Shown: piece by piece, positions 6,992 through 15,043 of the stretch
Numbering within the stretch: the stretch's first letter is position 1
How the letters are laid out: each line of letters opens with the position of its first letter
Source of the DNA: Solirubrobacterales bacterium
GTDB lineage: Bacteria; Actinomycetota; Thermoleophilia; Solirubrobacterales; 70-9
Reading direction: 5' to 3'
Assembly: GCA_013821475.1 (NCBI GenBank)
Contig: JACDGU010000002.1
Coordinates: 1 to 49,082 of the forward strand
Length of the DNA: 49,082 bases
Notes under the pieces: generated by a model
The model's input: only the letters and a program-made list of their open reading frames with translations
The model's database searches: none
Told to the model about the DNA's origin: nothing
Translations under genes and position numbers: made by a program

Positions 6992-8905
6992 TTGGCCGAC
7001 TCTCCACAGCCGAACAGCGACCGCACCGCCTGGAGCCGTAACCTGGCGACGCCGGTGCGCGACTTCCTCGGCACCGAGACCGGCAGCGCCGTCGTCCTCG
7101 TCGCCGCGGTGATGGCGGCTCTCGCCTGGGCGAACATCGACTTCAGTGGCTACCGCGAACTGTGGTCCACCCACCTGATGATCAGGGTCGGCTCGCACGG
7201 GATCAACGCCGACCTGCGGACCTGGGTCAACCAGGGCCTGATGACGCTGTTCTTCCTCGTCGTCGGCCTCGAGGCCAAACGCGAGCTCGACCTCGGCGAG
7301 CTGCGCGAGCGGACCCGGGTCTGGATCCCGGCGGCGGCGGCACTGGGCGGGATCGTCGCGGCGGTCGGCATCTACCTGGTGTTCAACGCCGGCGGCGACG
7401 GGGCCGGCGGCTGGGGAGTGGCGATGTCGACCGACACGGCGCTGGCGCTCGGAGTCCTCGCCCTCGCCGCGCCGACCGGCTCGACCCGGCTGCGGGTCTT
7501 CCTCCTCACCCTGGTCGTCGTCGACGATCTCGTCGCGCTGGCGATCATCGTCATCGCCTACACCGACTCGGTCGACACGATGGCGCTGGCGATCGCGATC
7601 GCCCTCTTCGCGGTCCTCGCCCTGTTGCGCTTCCTGCCCAGCAGGCGCGGCCCGGTCGCGGTCGTGGTCGGCACCGCGATCTGGGTCGCGATGTACGAGT
7701 CGGGGATCGACCCGGTGATCGCCGGCCTCGCGATCGGCCTCGTCACCACCGCCTACCCGCCCTCGCGCCACGAGCTCGAGCGGGCGACCGACCTGACCCG
7801 CGAGTTCCGCGAGCAGCCGACGCCCGGCCTCGCCTCCTCGGCGCGGCGCAGCCTGGCCGAGGCGATCTCGCCGAACGAGCGCCTGCAGTACTCCCTGCAT
7901 CCCTGGACCAGCTACGTGATCGTGCCCCTCTTCGCGCTCGCCAATGCCGGCATCCACCTCACCGGCGGCCTCGTCTCCGACGCGGTCTCCTCGCCGATCA
8001 CGATCGGGCTCGTCCTCGCCTACGTCGTCGGCAAGCCACTCGGCATCTTCGCCGCGCCCTGGATCTCGACCCGGCGGATCTTCGGCGGCGGCAAGCTGAC
8101 GATCACCTGGCCCGGCCTGCTCGGCACCGGCGCCGCCGCCGGCGTCGGCTTCACCGTCTCCTTCCTGATCGCCAGCCTCGCCTTCACCGGTGCCGAGCTG
8201 GAAGAGGCGAAGATCGGCATCCTCGTCGCCGCCCTGATCTCACCGCTGCTGGCGCTGGCGGTGTTCCGCGGCGCGGCGAAGATGATCCCCGCCAGCCGCC
8301 GCCTCGACCAGCTACGCCGCACCGCGGACGCGATCATCGACCTCTCCGACGACGTCGACTCCGAGCGCGACCACATCCGCGGCGACGCCGACGGCCCGGT
8401 GACCCTGGTCGAGTACGCCGACTTCGAGTGCCCCTACTGCGGCCGGGCCGAGCCGACGATCCGCGAGCTGCTGGCCCTGAACAAGGGCGACGGCCTGCGC
8501 TACGTCTTCCGCCACCTGCCGCTCAGCGACGTCCACCCGCACGCACAGCTGGCGGCCGAGGCCTCGGAGGCGGCCAGCGCGCAGGGCTCGTTCTGGGAGA
8601 TGCACGACACCCTGATGGAGCACCAGGGTGAGCTCGATCTCGATGACGTCAGCCGTTACGCCCAGGAGCTCGGCCTCGACTCCGCCCGGCTCGAAGAGGA
8701 CGTGCGCCGCCGCCACTACCGCGGCCGGGTCGCCGAGGACGTCGCCAGCGCCGACAGCAGCGGCGTCTCCGGAACGCCGACCTTCTTCATCAACGGACGC
8801 CGCCACCAGGGTGTTTACGACATCGGCACGCTGACCGAGTCGATCCGGCGGGCGAAGAAGATCGCCGACGCCGAAGCCCGGGAACTGGCCCACCCGAAGG
8901 GTTGA
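6992..8905 (+). CDS. nhaA: Na+/H+ antiporter NhaA fused to DsbA-like thioredoxin domain
   Basis: A 637-residue fusion. Residues 1-435 are a full NhaA antiporter with about 12 membrane segments: GLMTLFFLVVGLEAKRELDL, Asp148 in MSTDTALALG, the ion-binding pair Asp178-Asp179 in LVVVDDLVALAIIV, and Lys349 in VVGKPLG. Residues about 455-625 are a DsbA/thioredoxin domain with the redox motif FECPYCGRAEP (Cys480, Cys483) and the cis-Pro loop SGTPTFFING. NhaA-thioredoxin fusions are known in actinobacteria; here the oxidoreductase domain follows the last helix. The start is TTG 6992, four bases after the previous stop; no better start is available before the first helix. Confidence 0.93.
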   Translation: MADSPQPNSDRTAWSRNLATPVRDFLGTETGSAVVLVAAVMAALAWANIDFSGYRELWSTHLMIRVGSHGINADLRTWVNQGLMTLFFLVVGLEAKRELDLGELRERTRVWIPAAAALGGIVAAVGIYLVFNAGGDGAGGWGVAMSTDTALALGVLALAAPTGSTRLRVFLLTLVVVDDLVALAIIVIAYTDSVDTMALAIAIALFAVLALLRFLPSRRGPVAVVVGTAIWVAMYESGIDPVIAGLAIGLVTTAYPPSRHELERATDLTREFREQPTPGLASSARRSLAEAISPNERLQYSLHPWTSYVIVPLFALANAGIHLTGGLVSDAVSSPITIGLVLAYVVGKPLGIFAAPWISTRRIFGGGKLTITWPGLLGTGAAAGVGFTVSFLIASLAFTGAELEEAKIGILVAALISPLLALAVFRGAAKMIPASRRLDQLRRTADAIIDLSDDVDSERDHIRGDADGPVTLVEYADFECPYCGRAEPTIRELLALNKGDGLRYVFRHLPLSDVHPHAQLAAEASEAASAQGSFWEMHDTLMEHQGELDLDDVSRYAQELGLDSARLEEDVRRRHYRGRVAEDVASADSSGVSGTPTFFINGRRHQGVYDIGTLTESIRRAKKIADAEARELAHPKG

Positions 8906-8923
8906 GCGCCCCTCACGCGACCC

Positions 8924-10477
8924 TCAGTGCTTGCCCTTCGCCGGCTTCACGTACACCTGGATCTTTTTCTTTTGCACGACCTTGGGGCTGCCGGGCACGG
9001 TGGTGGTGACGGTGACGTCGATCGTCAGCTTGCCGAGCTTTTTGAGCAGGCCGATCCCTTTCGCGGTCAGCTTCATCGTCAACGGACGCGTCGCGCCGCC
9101 CGGCACCGTCATCTTGCCGCGCCCGACGACGATCGGTTTCGGCTTGTTCTTGCCGTGCTTGGGCTTGGCCAGGAGGGCAAAGCCGGCGGCCCGCGGCAGG
9201 ATCGGCGCGGCGTACCGCGCCGTCCCCTGGGTCACGACCGCGCAGGTCAGGCCACCGCACCCGTAGCTGGCCATGAATATCGGGCGCCCGGGGGTCCAGG
9301 GGATCCGTTTCGTGATCCAGACGATCGTCGGCTTGCGGGTTGCTTCGGGGGTCGGTCCGGGACTCCCTGGAGCGGGAGCCGGCGAGTGGCAGACGATCGG
9401 CACGAAGGGGGTGCGCAGCGGATCGGGACGCCAGACCGCGTAATAGTTTCTCCCGCCCGTGGTGAGTTTCTGCAGCGAGCCGGACCCGTTCGTGTTCTCC
9501 ATATACACGTCCTCGCCTTCGTTGCCGGTACCTCCCGGACTCACGTACCAGTGCGCGCTGAAGACGACTCGCAAACCGTCCGGCGACCAGGACGGCGGCG
9601 TGGGCATCGCCACGCCGGTTGCGGTGGCGAGCGGCGTCGCGGCCCCGCCATAGCGGCCGATGACGCTGAGATTGCCGTCGTTGTCGGCGCGGTAGGCCAG
9701 CTTCGATCCGTCCGGAGACCATTCGGCGAAGCTGAACTGCGAGTAGCTCAACGGCACCGAGACCGGCGACGCGCCGCAGCCGCCGGCGACCATGCGCAGA
9801 TCGACGAACGGATCATGCTGTTCCGGATTGATCTGGTCGAAGGCGATCTGCACCCCGTCGGGCGACCAGTTCGGAGAGTGTCCGGTGCCACCTGGCAGCG
9901 GGGCCGTCCCAGTGCCGTCGGAGTTGACCAGGTAGACCTGCTGCCCTTTCGAGTAGGCGAGGCGCAGGCCGTCCGGTGCCCAGGTCGGGTGTTCGCCTTC
10001 AGCGGCGATCGTGCGCGGGGTCGCGCTGCTGCCGTCGGCCGCGGCGGTGAAGACGCCGTAGTCGGCGGGGTAGGAGATCTTGTGCGCGAACGCGATCCTC
10101 GTCCCATCTCGCGACCAGGCGAGGTCGGTGATCCCGCCGGTGGGTTCGGTGTAGTGCGTGACCTGCACGGCGAGGTTGCTCGCTTCACCGGAGTCGGGCC
10201 TCATCACGAAGATGTTCTGACTACCGGCGAAGGTGCTCTCGAACGCGAGCCTGCTGCCGTCAGGGGACCAGGTGGGATGTTCCTCGTAAGCCGCGCTCCC
10301 GTTATCGGTGAGGTTGGTAATCGCGCTCGGCGATTCGGGATTCATCAGGCAGATGTCGGCTTCGCCATCGCAGCGATAGGCGATCTCGTCGACTGCCAGC
10401 GCCGGCGCGGCGGTCACTGCGAGCGCGGCGACGCTCGTCGCAAGAGCAGCCGACATTCTGAGCTTGGACGAGCGCAT
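8924..10477 (-). CDS. Secreted TolB-like beta-propeller protein with Lys-rich C-terminal domain
   Basis: A 517-residue exported protein. Residues 1-29 are a signal peptide ending AAPALA. Residues about 32-355 contain PD40/WD40-like propeller blades, seen as repeated WSPDGSRLAF, WSRDGTRIAF, WAPDGLRLAY, WSPDGVQIAF, WSPDGSKLAY and WSPDGLRVVF. A Pro-rich linker follows (PAPAPGSPGPTPEATRKP), then a basic beta-sandwich-like domain rich in Lys (KPKHGKNKPKPIVVGRGKM; LTMKLTAKGIGLLKKLGKL). There is no sortase or lipobox motif. It is likely a cell-wall or extracellular sensor or binding protein; the ligand is unknown. Confidence 0.85.
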   Translation of the reverse strand: MRSSKLRMSAALATSVAALAVTAAPALAVDEIAYRCDGEADICLMNPESPSAITNLTDNGSAAYEEHPTWSPDGSRLAFESTFAGSQNIFVMRPDSGEASNLAVQVTHYTEPTGGITDLAWSRDGTRIAFAHKISYPADYGVFTAAADGSSATPRTIAAEGEHPTWAPDGLRLAYSKGQQVYLVNSDGTGTAPLPGGTGHSPNWSPDGVQIAFDQINPEQHDPFVDLRMVAGGCGASPVSVPLSYSQFSFAEWSPDGSKLAYRADNDGNLSVIGRYGGAATPLATATGVAMPTPPSWSPDGLRVVFSAHWYVSPGGTGNEGEDVYMENTNGSGSLQKLTTGGRNYYAVWRPDPLRTPFVPIVCHSPAPAPGSPGPTPEATRKPTIVWITKRIPWTPGRPIFMASYGCGGLTCAVVTQGTARYAAPILPRAAGFALLAKPKHGKNKPKPIVVGRGKMTVPGGATRPLTMKLTAKGIGLLKKLGKLTIDVTVTTTVPGSPKVVQKKKIQVYVKPAKGKH

Positions 10478-10503
10478 CGCGCCAGATTAGCCTAGATCTC
10501 GCA

Positions 10504-10701
10504 CTAGTCCTCGCGTGCCTCGAGGCCGTTGAAGAAGGTGACGATCCGGTCGCCGCCGTCGAGCCAGGCGTCGACGACGAAGCCGGGGACCAGGCGCTGG
10601 TGAATCGCACCCCGGTCGCGGAGCGCGTCCCAGGCGTCCGTGGGCGGGGCGTCGATAAGGATCTCCTTGCGGATCGAGGCCACGACAGGGGAGACTGTCA
10701 C
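10504..10701 (-). pseudogene. Truncated SRPBCC-family protein
   Basis: A 65-codon frame starting at GTG 10701, overlapping the aminotransferase stop as GTGA. It reads VASIRKEILIDAPPTDAWDA and VPGFVVDAWLDGGDRIVTFF, the first third of an SRPBCC (START-like) ligand-binding protein, but stops after NGLEARED where a normal member continues for about 80 more residues. The next gene (8924-10477) begins directly beyond, so the missing part has been deleted. It was probably once a coupled downstream partner of the aminotransferase. Confidence 0.7.
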
Positions 10702-11969
10702 GCGAGCGCCGGCGGCGAGCGCCGGGAGACCGCGGTCACCGCATCCTCGACCGCCTCGCCGAAGCGCCCGATCTGCTCCTCGGTGGCGGTGTAAGGCGGC
10801 GAGAACTGCAGCGCCCCGCAGGCGAGCAGGCGGGTGATCTGACCGCGCTCCCGGCAGCCGACGTTGACCTCGGCGCCGCTGGTGCCGCGGCGCTCGAGCT
10901 CGGCCGTGTCGAGTTGGATCGCCGCCAGCAGCCCGGCGGTGCGGACCTCGCTGACGCACTCGAGCTCGGCCAGCGGCCCGAGCAGGGACGGCAGCTTGGT
11001 CTCGAGCGCCGCGACCCGGTCGAACAGCGCCTCCTCCTCGATGATGTCGAGGTTCTCCATCGCCGCCGCACAGGCGGTGGCGTGCCCGGAGTAGGTGTAG
11101 CCGTGTTTGAGCCACTCGCCCTCGCCGGCGTAGAAGGGCTCGGCGACGGCGCCGGAGACGATGACCGCGCCGAGCGGCTGGTAGCCGGAGGTCAGCGCCT
11201 TGGCCATCACCATCAGGTCCGGGCGGACGCCGAAGCGCTCGCTCGCCGACCACTGGCCGAGCCGGCCGACGCCGGTCACGACCTCGTCGCAGACGAGCAG
11301 CACGCCGTGGCGGCGGCAGATCGCGGCCGCCTGGCGCAGGTAGCCTTCGGGCGGCGGGAAGATGCCGCCGGCGGCGATCACCGGCTCGGCGAAGAAGGCG
11401 GCAACCCGGTCGGCGCCGAGCTCGAGGATCGTCCGCTCCAGCGCCTCGAGGTCGAAGGCGCCGATCTGGGCGACTTCCGGGATCAGCGTCCCCCAGCCGT
11501 CGTGGTTGGCGGGGATCCCGGCCAGTGAGGTGCCGTAGGCATGCATCCCGTGGTAGGCGTTCTCGCGGGCGATCATCATCGTCTTCTGCGGCTGGTCGCG
11601 CAGGGTGAAGTGGCGGCGGATGATCTTGCCTGCGGTGTCGATGCTGTCGGAGCCGCCGCTGGTGAGGAAGACCCGGGGATCGTCGACCGGCGAGTTGTCG
11701 GCGATGCGGTCGGCGAGCCGCAGGGTGACGTCGCTGGCGTAGACGTCGAAGCAGGTGCAGGCGGCGAGCTCGGCGGCCTGGCGGCCGATCGCATCGGCGA
11801 TCCGCCGGCGACCGTGGCCGACGGCGCAGTACCAGAGGCCGGCGGTCGCATCGAAGTACTCGTTGCCCTCGACGTCGACGATCGTGCAGTCGCGACCGCG
11901 GGTGAAGACCACCCGGCCGTTACTCGTCGTCTCGGCCATGTTGGAGAAGGGGTGCCAGAACCGGCTCAT
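10698..11969 (-). CDS. Class III (omega) aminotransferase
   Basis: A 423-residue PLP enzyme of the acetylornithine/omega-amino acid:pyruvate group. Seen are YFDATAGLWYCAVGHG, VFLTSGGSDSIDTAGKIIRR, the substrate loop ENAYHGMHAYGTSLAG, LVCDEVVTGVGRLGQWSA with PLP-ring Asp228, and Schiff-base Lys257 in MVMAKALTSGYQPLGAV. Length and order are complete. Close family members transfer the amino group from polyamines, beta-alanine or taurine-like amines to pyruvate; the substrate here cannot be told. A strong AAAGGAGGTC ribosome-binding site precedes ATG 11969. The truncated SRPBCC frame overlaps its stop. Confidence 0.92.
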   Translation of the reverse strand: MSRFWHPFSNMAETTSNGRVVFTRGRDCTIVDVEGNEYFDATAGLWYCAVGHGRRRIADAIGRQAAELAACTCFDVYASDVTLRLADRIADNSPVDDPRVFLTSGGSDSIDTAGKIIRRHFTLRDQPQKTMMIARENAYHGMHAYGTSLAGIPANHDGWGTLIPEVAQIGAFDLEALERTILELGADRVAAFFAEPVIAAGGIFPPPEGYLRQAAAICRRHGVLLVCDEVVTGVGRLGQWSASERFGVRPDLMVMAKALTSGYQPLGAVIVSGAVAEPFYAGEGEWLKHGYTYSGHATACAAAMENLDIIEEEALFDRVAALETKLPSLLGPLAELECVSEVRTAGLLAAIQLDTAELERRGTSGAEVNVGCRERGQITRLLACGALQFSPPYTATEEQIGRFGEAVEDAVTAVSRRSPPALA

Positions 11970-12018
11970 GCCGACCTCCTTTGGGATTGTCTGATCGTGC
12001 TACCCGGACGGCTCCAGG

Positions 12019-12474
12019 TCAAGCGGCGGAATCGCCGGACTCGCCCCAGGCCGTTGCCACCAGCGAGCGTGGGCCGCCATGGTCGCGATGCTCGCAGAGG
12101 TAGACCCCCTGCCAGGTCCCGAACGCGGGACGGCCGCCACTCAATGGCAGCGTCAGCGACGGGCCGAGCAGCGCCGCCTTGACGTGGGCCGGCATGTCGT
12201 CGTCGCCCTCGAGCGTGTGGGTCCAGTACGGGGCGCGTTCGGGCACCGCCTGGTCGAACCAGCTCTCGAAGTCCCGCCGCACTGCCGGCGAGGCGTTCTC
12301 ACTCAACGTCAGCGAGGCCGAGGTGTGCTGGATCAGCAACTGGAGGATCCCGACCGACACCTCGCGCAGCTCGGGGAGCGCCTCGAGCACCTCCGCGGTG
12401 ACGAGGTGGAAACCACGCGGGCGCGGCTCGAGGCGGATCGTCCGCTGGATCCAGATCGGTCCGTCGCCGGGCAT
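12019..12474 (-). CDS. YjbQ/UPF0047 family protein
   Basis: A 151-residue protein of the YjbQ family, collinear with members annotated as secondary thiamine-phosphate synthases. Diagnostic stretches are LLIQHTSASLTLSENASPAV, WTHTLEGDDDMPAHVKAALL, LTLPLSGGRPAFGTWQGVYL and the C-terminal His of LCEHRDHGG. The small beta-barrel trimer binds metal through conserved His/Glu. The physiological role is not settled for the family. It lies upstream of the aminotransferase on the same strand, 49 bases apart, and may share its transcript. Confidence 0.88.
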   Translation of the reverse strand: MPGDGPIWIQRTIRLEPRPRGFHLVTAEVLEALPELREVSVGILQLLIQHTSASLTLSENASPAVRRDFESWFDQAVPERAPYWTHTLEGDDDMPAHVKAALLGPSLTLPLSGGRPAFGTWQGVYLCEHRDHGGPRSLVATAWGESGDSAA

Positions 12475-12667
12475 GTCTCAGGATCGCATGAGCGGCTCGG
12501 GGGATGCCGGCGCCCGGCTAAGGCACCGTCCCGTGCCTGGGCCAGGCCGGACTGGGTAGTTCTCCCCTCCCGGCCAATGGAGAACCGCGGATGTGGCGAG
12601 TGGCGATCCCGACGACATTGGATGGACACACCCGTCAAACCGGCAGCGACGACTTCGAGGAGGAGCC

Positions 12668-13190
12668 ATGCCAGCCAACGAGCCCCGGAGTTCCGACCGC
12701 GGTTTCACCCTGTTCATCGCGACGCTTGCCCTGGATCTCGATCGGGGCCCTGCTCGCAGTCGCGTTCAAAGTCAGCGACAACAACGCGGCCTCCAACTCG
12801 ATGATGACGACGAGCGCCCAGATGGCGCCGACCTCGCAGCCGATCGAAAACGTGAAATTGGTGGTCAAAAGCGACGAAGAGCACGCCAGGATGGGCCCCG
12901 AAGGGACCTGGCACGACGCCTTCCTACCGGCCGACTTCTCGGTCAAGGCCGGCGCAGTCGTCAAGGTGACCGTCTACAACTACGACGAAGGCGAGCACTC
13001 CTTTACCGCCCCGGGTCTCGGCGCCAACGTCGCCATTGCCGCCGGCTCGAAGTCGAAGCCCGCGGTGACGACCTTCACCATTCACGCCCCGGCCAAGGCC
13101 GGCCTGTACGAATGGCTTTGCGCGATCCCCTGCGACCCATGGGCGATGAACCAGAACGGCTACATGCGGGGGAACGTTCGGGTCGTCTGA
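12668..13190 (+). pseudogene. Membrane-anchored cupredoxin, frameshifted
   Basis: A single-span cupredoxin gene broken by an apparent +1 frameshift at CTGG, about 12731-12734. From ATG 12668 (GAGGAGGAGCC ribosome-binding site) the frame gives MPANEPRSSDRGFTLFIATL; removing one G continues it as ISIGALLAVAFKVSDNN, restoring a complete membrane helix, and then a domain with TVYNYDEGEHSFTAPGLG and GLYEWLCAIPCDPWAM. The latter hold candidate copper ligands His, Cys and Met; the downstream His often seen in this family (HDGYMRG) is QNG here. Without a correction the domain lacks its anchor. A sequencing error is possible because the rest of the frame is well preserved. Confidence 0.75.
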
Positions 13191-13269
13191 CACCCCCCGG
13201 CGCGCAGCTGACGGGTCCCGCCTGGGCGGCTCCTGCCCAAGCTCCTCTCCCCTGCTGGAGAATCGCCCG

Positions 13270-14520
13270 ATGGCGAGCGGCCCCGAGTTCGACCTCAGCT
13301 CGAAGCAGGCCCGGCGGCTGGCGGTCGCCGCGCAGGGCTTCGGCCGGCCGCGGCCGAGCGGGCGGGTGGACGCCAGGCACCTGCGGCGGGCGATCGACGA
13401 TGTCGGACTGCTGCAGCTCGACTCCGTCAACGTCTTCTGCCGCTCCCATTACATGCCTGTCTTCTCCCGGCTTGGTCCCTATCCGCGACAGGCGCTCGAC
13501 CGGCTGGCCTGGCACGAGAACCCGGGCGGGAAGAGCGGGCGGGCGGGGCAGCGCGACCTGATCGAGTACTGGGGGCACGAGGCCTCGCTGCTGCCGGTCG
13601 AGCTGCAGCCGCTGCTGCGCTGGCGGATGGAACGAGCGGGTGCGCTGGCCTGGAAAGGCGTGGCCCGGGTGGCCGCTGAGCAGCCGGAGCTGCTCGAGTT
13701 CGTGCTCGACATGGTCCGCAAGCGCGGGCCGCTCCGGGCTTCGGACCTGGCGAGGAAGGGACGTAAGCGGGAGCCGGGCGAGATGTGGAACTGGAGCGAA
13801 GAGAAGACGGCACTCGAGTACCTGTTCTTCGCGGGACGGGTCTGCGCGGCGCGGCGGGTCAACTTCGAGCGCCTCTACGACCTGCCCGAGCGGGTGCTGC
13901 CGCGGCAGGTCCTCGAGGCGCCGACGCCCTCGGAGGAGGAGGCGCAGCGGCAGCTGATCCTGATCGCGGCAAAGCGGCTGGGAGTGGCAACCGAGCCCGA
14001 TCTCGGGGACTACTTCCGTCTCCCCCGCGCCGAGTCGAAGGCCCGCGTCACCGAGCTGGCCGAGGACGGCGGCCTGGTCCCCGTGCGGGTCGAGGGTTGG
14101 CGCCAGCCCGCCTACCTCTCGGCCGAGCGGCCGCAGGGTATGCGCCGGACCGCGGCGGCGCGGGCGCTGCTGACCCCGTTCGACTCCCTCGTCTGGGCGC
14201 GCGAGCGAACCGAGCGCCTCTTCGGCTTCCGCTACCGGATCGAGATCTACGTGCCGGCGCCGAAACGCGTCTACGGCTACTACGTCCTCCCCTTCCTGCT
14301 CGGCAACCGCCTGGTCGCGCGGGTCGACCTCAAGAGCGACCGCCAGAAGGGCGTGCTGCGGGTGCGCGGCGCCTTCGCCGAGCCGGACGTCGACACCGGC
14401 CTCGTCGCGAAAGAGCTGGCCGAGGAGCTGCGACTGCTCAGCGACTGGCTCGAGCTCGGCAGCGTCTCGGTTGCTCGCAAAGGCGACCTCGCCCCGGCGC
14501 TGCGTCGCGCGCTCGCCTGA
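13270..14520 (+). CDS. ycaQ: YcaQ-like winged-helix DNA glycosylase family protein
   Basis: A 416-residue protein of the HTH_42/YcaQ family; E. coli YcaQ and Streptomyces AlkX-type members unhook interstrand DNA crosslinks. Seen are LRRAIDDVGLLQLDSVNVF (the QLD signature), YWGHEASLLPVELQPLLRWR, the winged-helix region RKRGPLRASDLARKG, LEYLFFAGRVCAARR, YDLPERVLPR, and the C-terminal LLTPFDSLVWARERTERLFG with YRIEIYVPAPKRVYGYYVLP. Full length. Its 3' end is overlapped by a decayed gene on the other strand. Exact lesion specificity is not predictable. Confidence 0.9.
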   Translation: MASGPEFDLSSKQARRLAVAAQGFGRPRPSGRVDARHLRRAIDDVGLLQLDSVNVFCRSHYMPVFSRLGPYPRQALDRLAWHENPGGKSGRAGQRDLIEYWGHEASLLPVELQPLLRWRMERAGALAWKGVARVAAEQPELLEFVLDMVRKRGPLRASDLARKGRKREPGEMWNWSEEKTALEYLFFAGRVCAARRVNFERLYDLPERVLPRQVLEAPTPSEEEAQRQLILIAAKRLGVATEPDLGDYFRLPRAESKARVTELAEDGGLVPVRVEGWRQPAYLSAERPQGMRRTAAARALLTPFDSLVWARERTERLFGFRYRIEIYVPAPKRVYGYYVLPFLLGNRLVARVDLKSDRQKGVLRVRGAFAEPDVDTGLVAKELAEELRLLSDWLELGSVSVARKGDLAPALRRALA

Positions 14521-14529
14521 GCCCCCGGC

Positions 14530-14800
14530 TCAGGAAGCGACTAAGGGCGAGCGGGTTGTCGGCAAACATCGCGCCGATCGTCCCCTCCTCGTGGGCGCCA
14601 TCCCAGTCGATCGCCAGCCGGTCGGCGTCGTCGGGGTCGACCAATACCTCGACGGTGCTGCCCGACCGCGTAGGGCTCGCCGGTCAGGGGCTCGACCCGC
14701 AACCGCACCTTGAGGCGCAGTGCTCGACGGTCGCGGTGCAGCGGATCCCGTCGCGGCTGAGGTCGGCGGCCGGCTTCGTCTTTTTGAAGAAGAGGCCCAT
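14530..14800 (-). pseudogene. Decayed small actinobacterial protein gene
   Basis: Three pieces in three minus-strand frames make a plausible single small protein: MGLFFKKTKPAADLSRDGIR from ATG 14800, then LRLKVRLRVEPLTGEPYAV, then STVEVLVDPDDADRLAIDWD followed by EEGTIGAMFADNPLALSR. Two frameshifts, and probably loss of part of the middle, separate them. The layout (DGxR start, VRVxL core, DPxDxxxxxID close) parallels the intact 118-residue gene at 18327, so the two may belong to one family. The ATG overlaps an upstream stop as TGATG. Confidence 0.6.
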
Positions 14801-15035
14801 CAGCCGACCTCCGCCTGGGACGAGGTGGGATCCAGCAGGGAGATCAGCTCTAGCGACCAGGGATCGTCGGCGGTCGAACCGCCGACCAGGGTGGCCACGG
14901 CGCTGCCGTCAAGCGGCTCGATCCGCAGCGTCGACATCGCCCCGGACTTGCCGATCTCGATCTCGCCGGCAACAGCGCCATCGCCACCATCGCCACCAAT
15001 GCCGCTCTGAACAGACGCCTCACGGCGCGAACCAT
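14801..15035 (-). pseudogene. Remnant coding region upstream of 14800
   Basis: On the minus strand one frame reads EIEIGKSGAMSTLRIEPLDG then AVATLVGGSTADDPWSLELI and ends at a stop that overlaps the next ATG, which looks like coupled coding sequence. It has no good start apart from an internal ATG at 14937, and the ATG at 15035 opens a different frame with a signal-peptide-like start (RLFRAALVAMVAMALLPA). It is best read as a frameshifted small secreted protein gene. No family recognised. Confidence 0.4.
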
Positions 15036-15043
15036 AGCCGCGC

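Noticed and set aside
14530-15035. A run of short frames on both strands looked like several small genes.
   Set aside because: Only minus-strand pieces join into plausible proteins after frameshifts; the plus-strand frames are low-complexity Arg/Ala/Pro text typical of antisense in GC-rich DNA.
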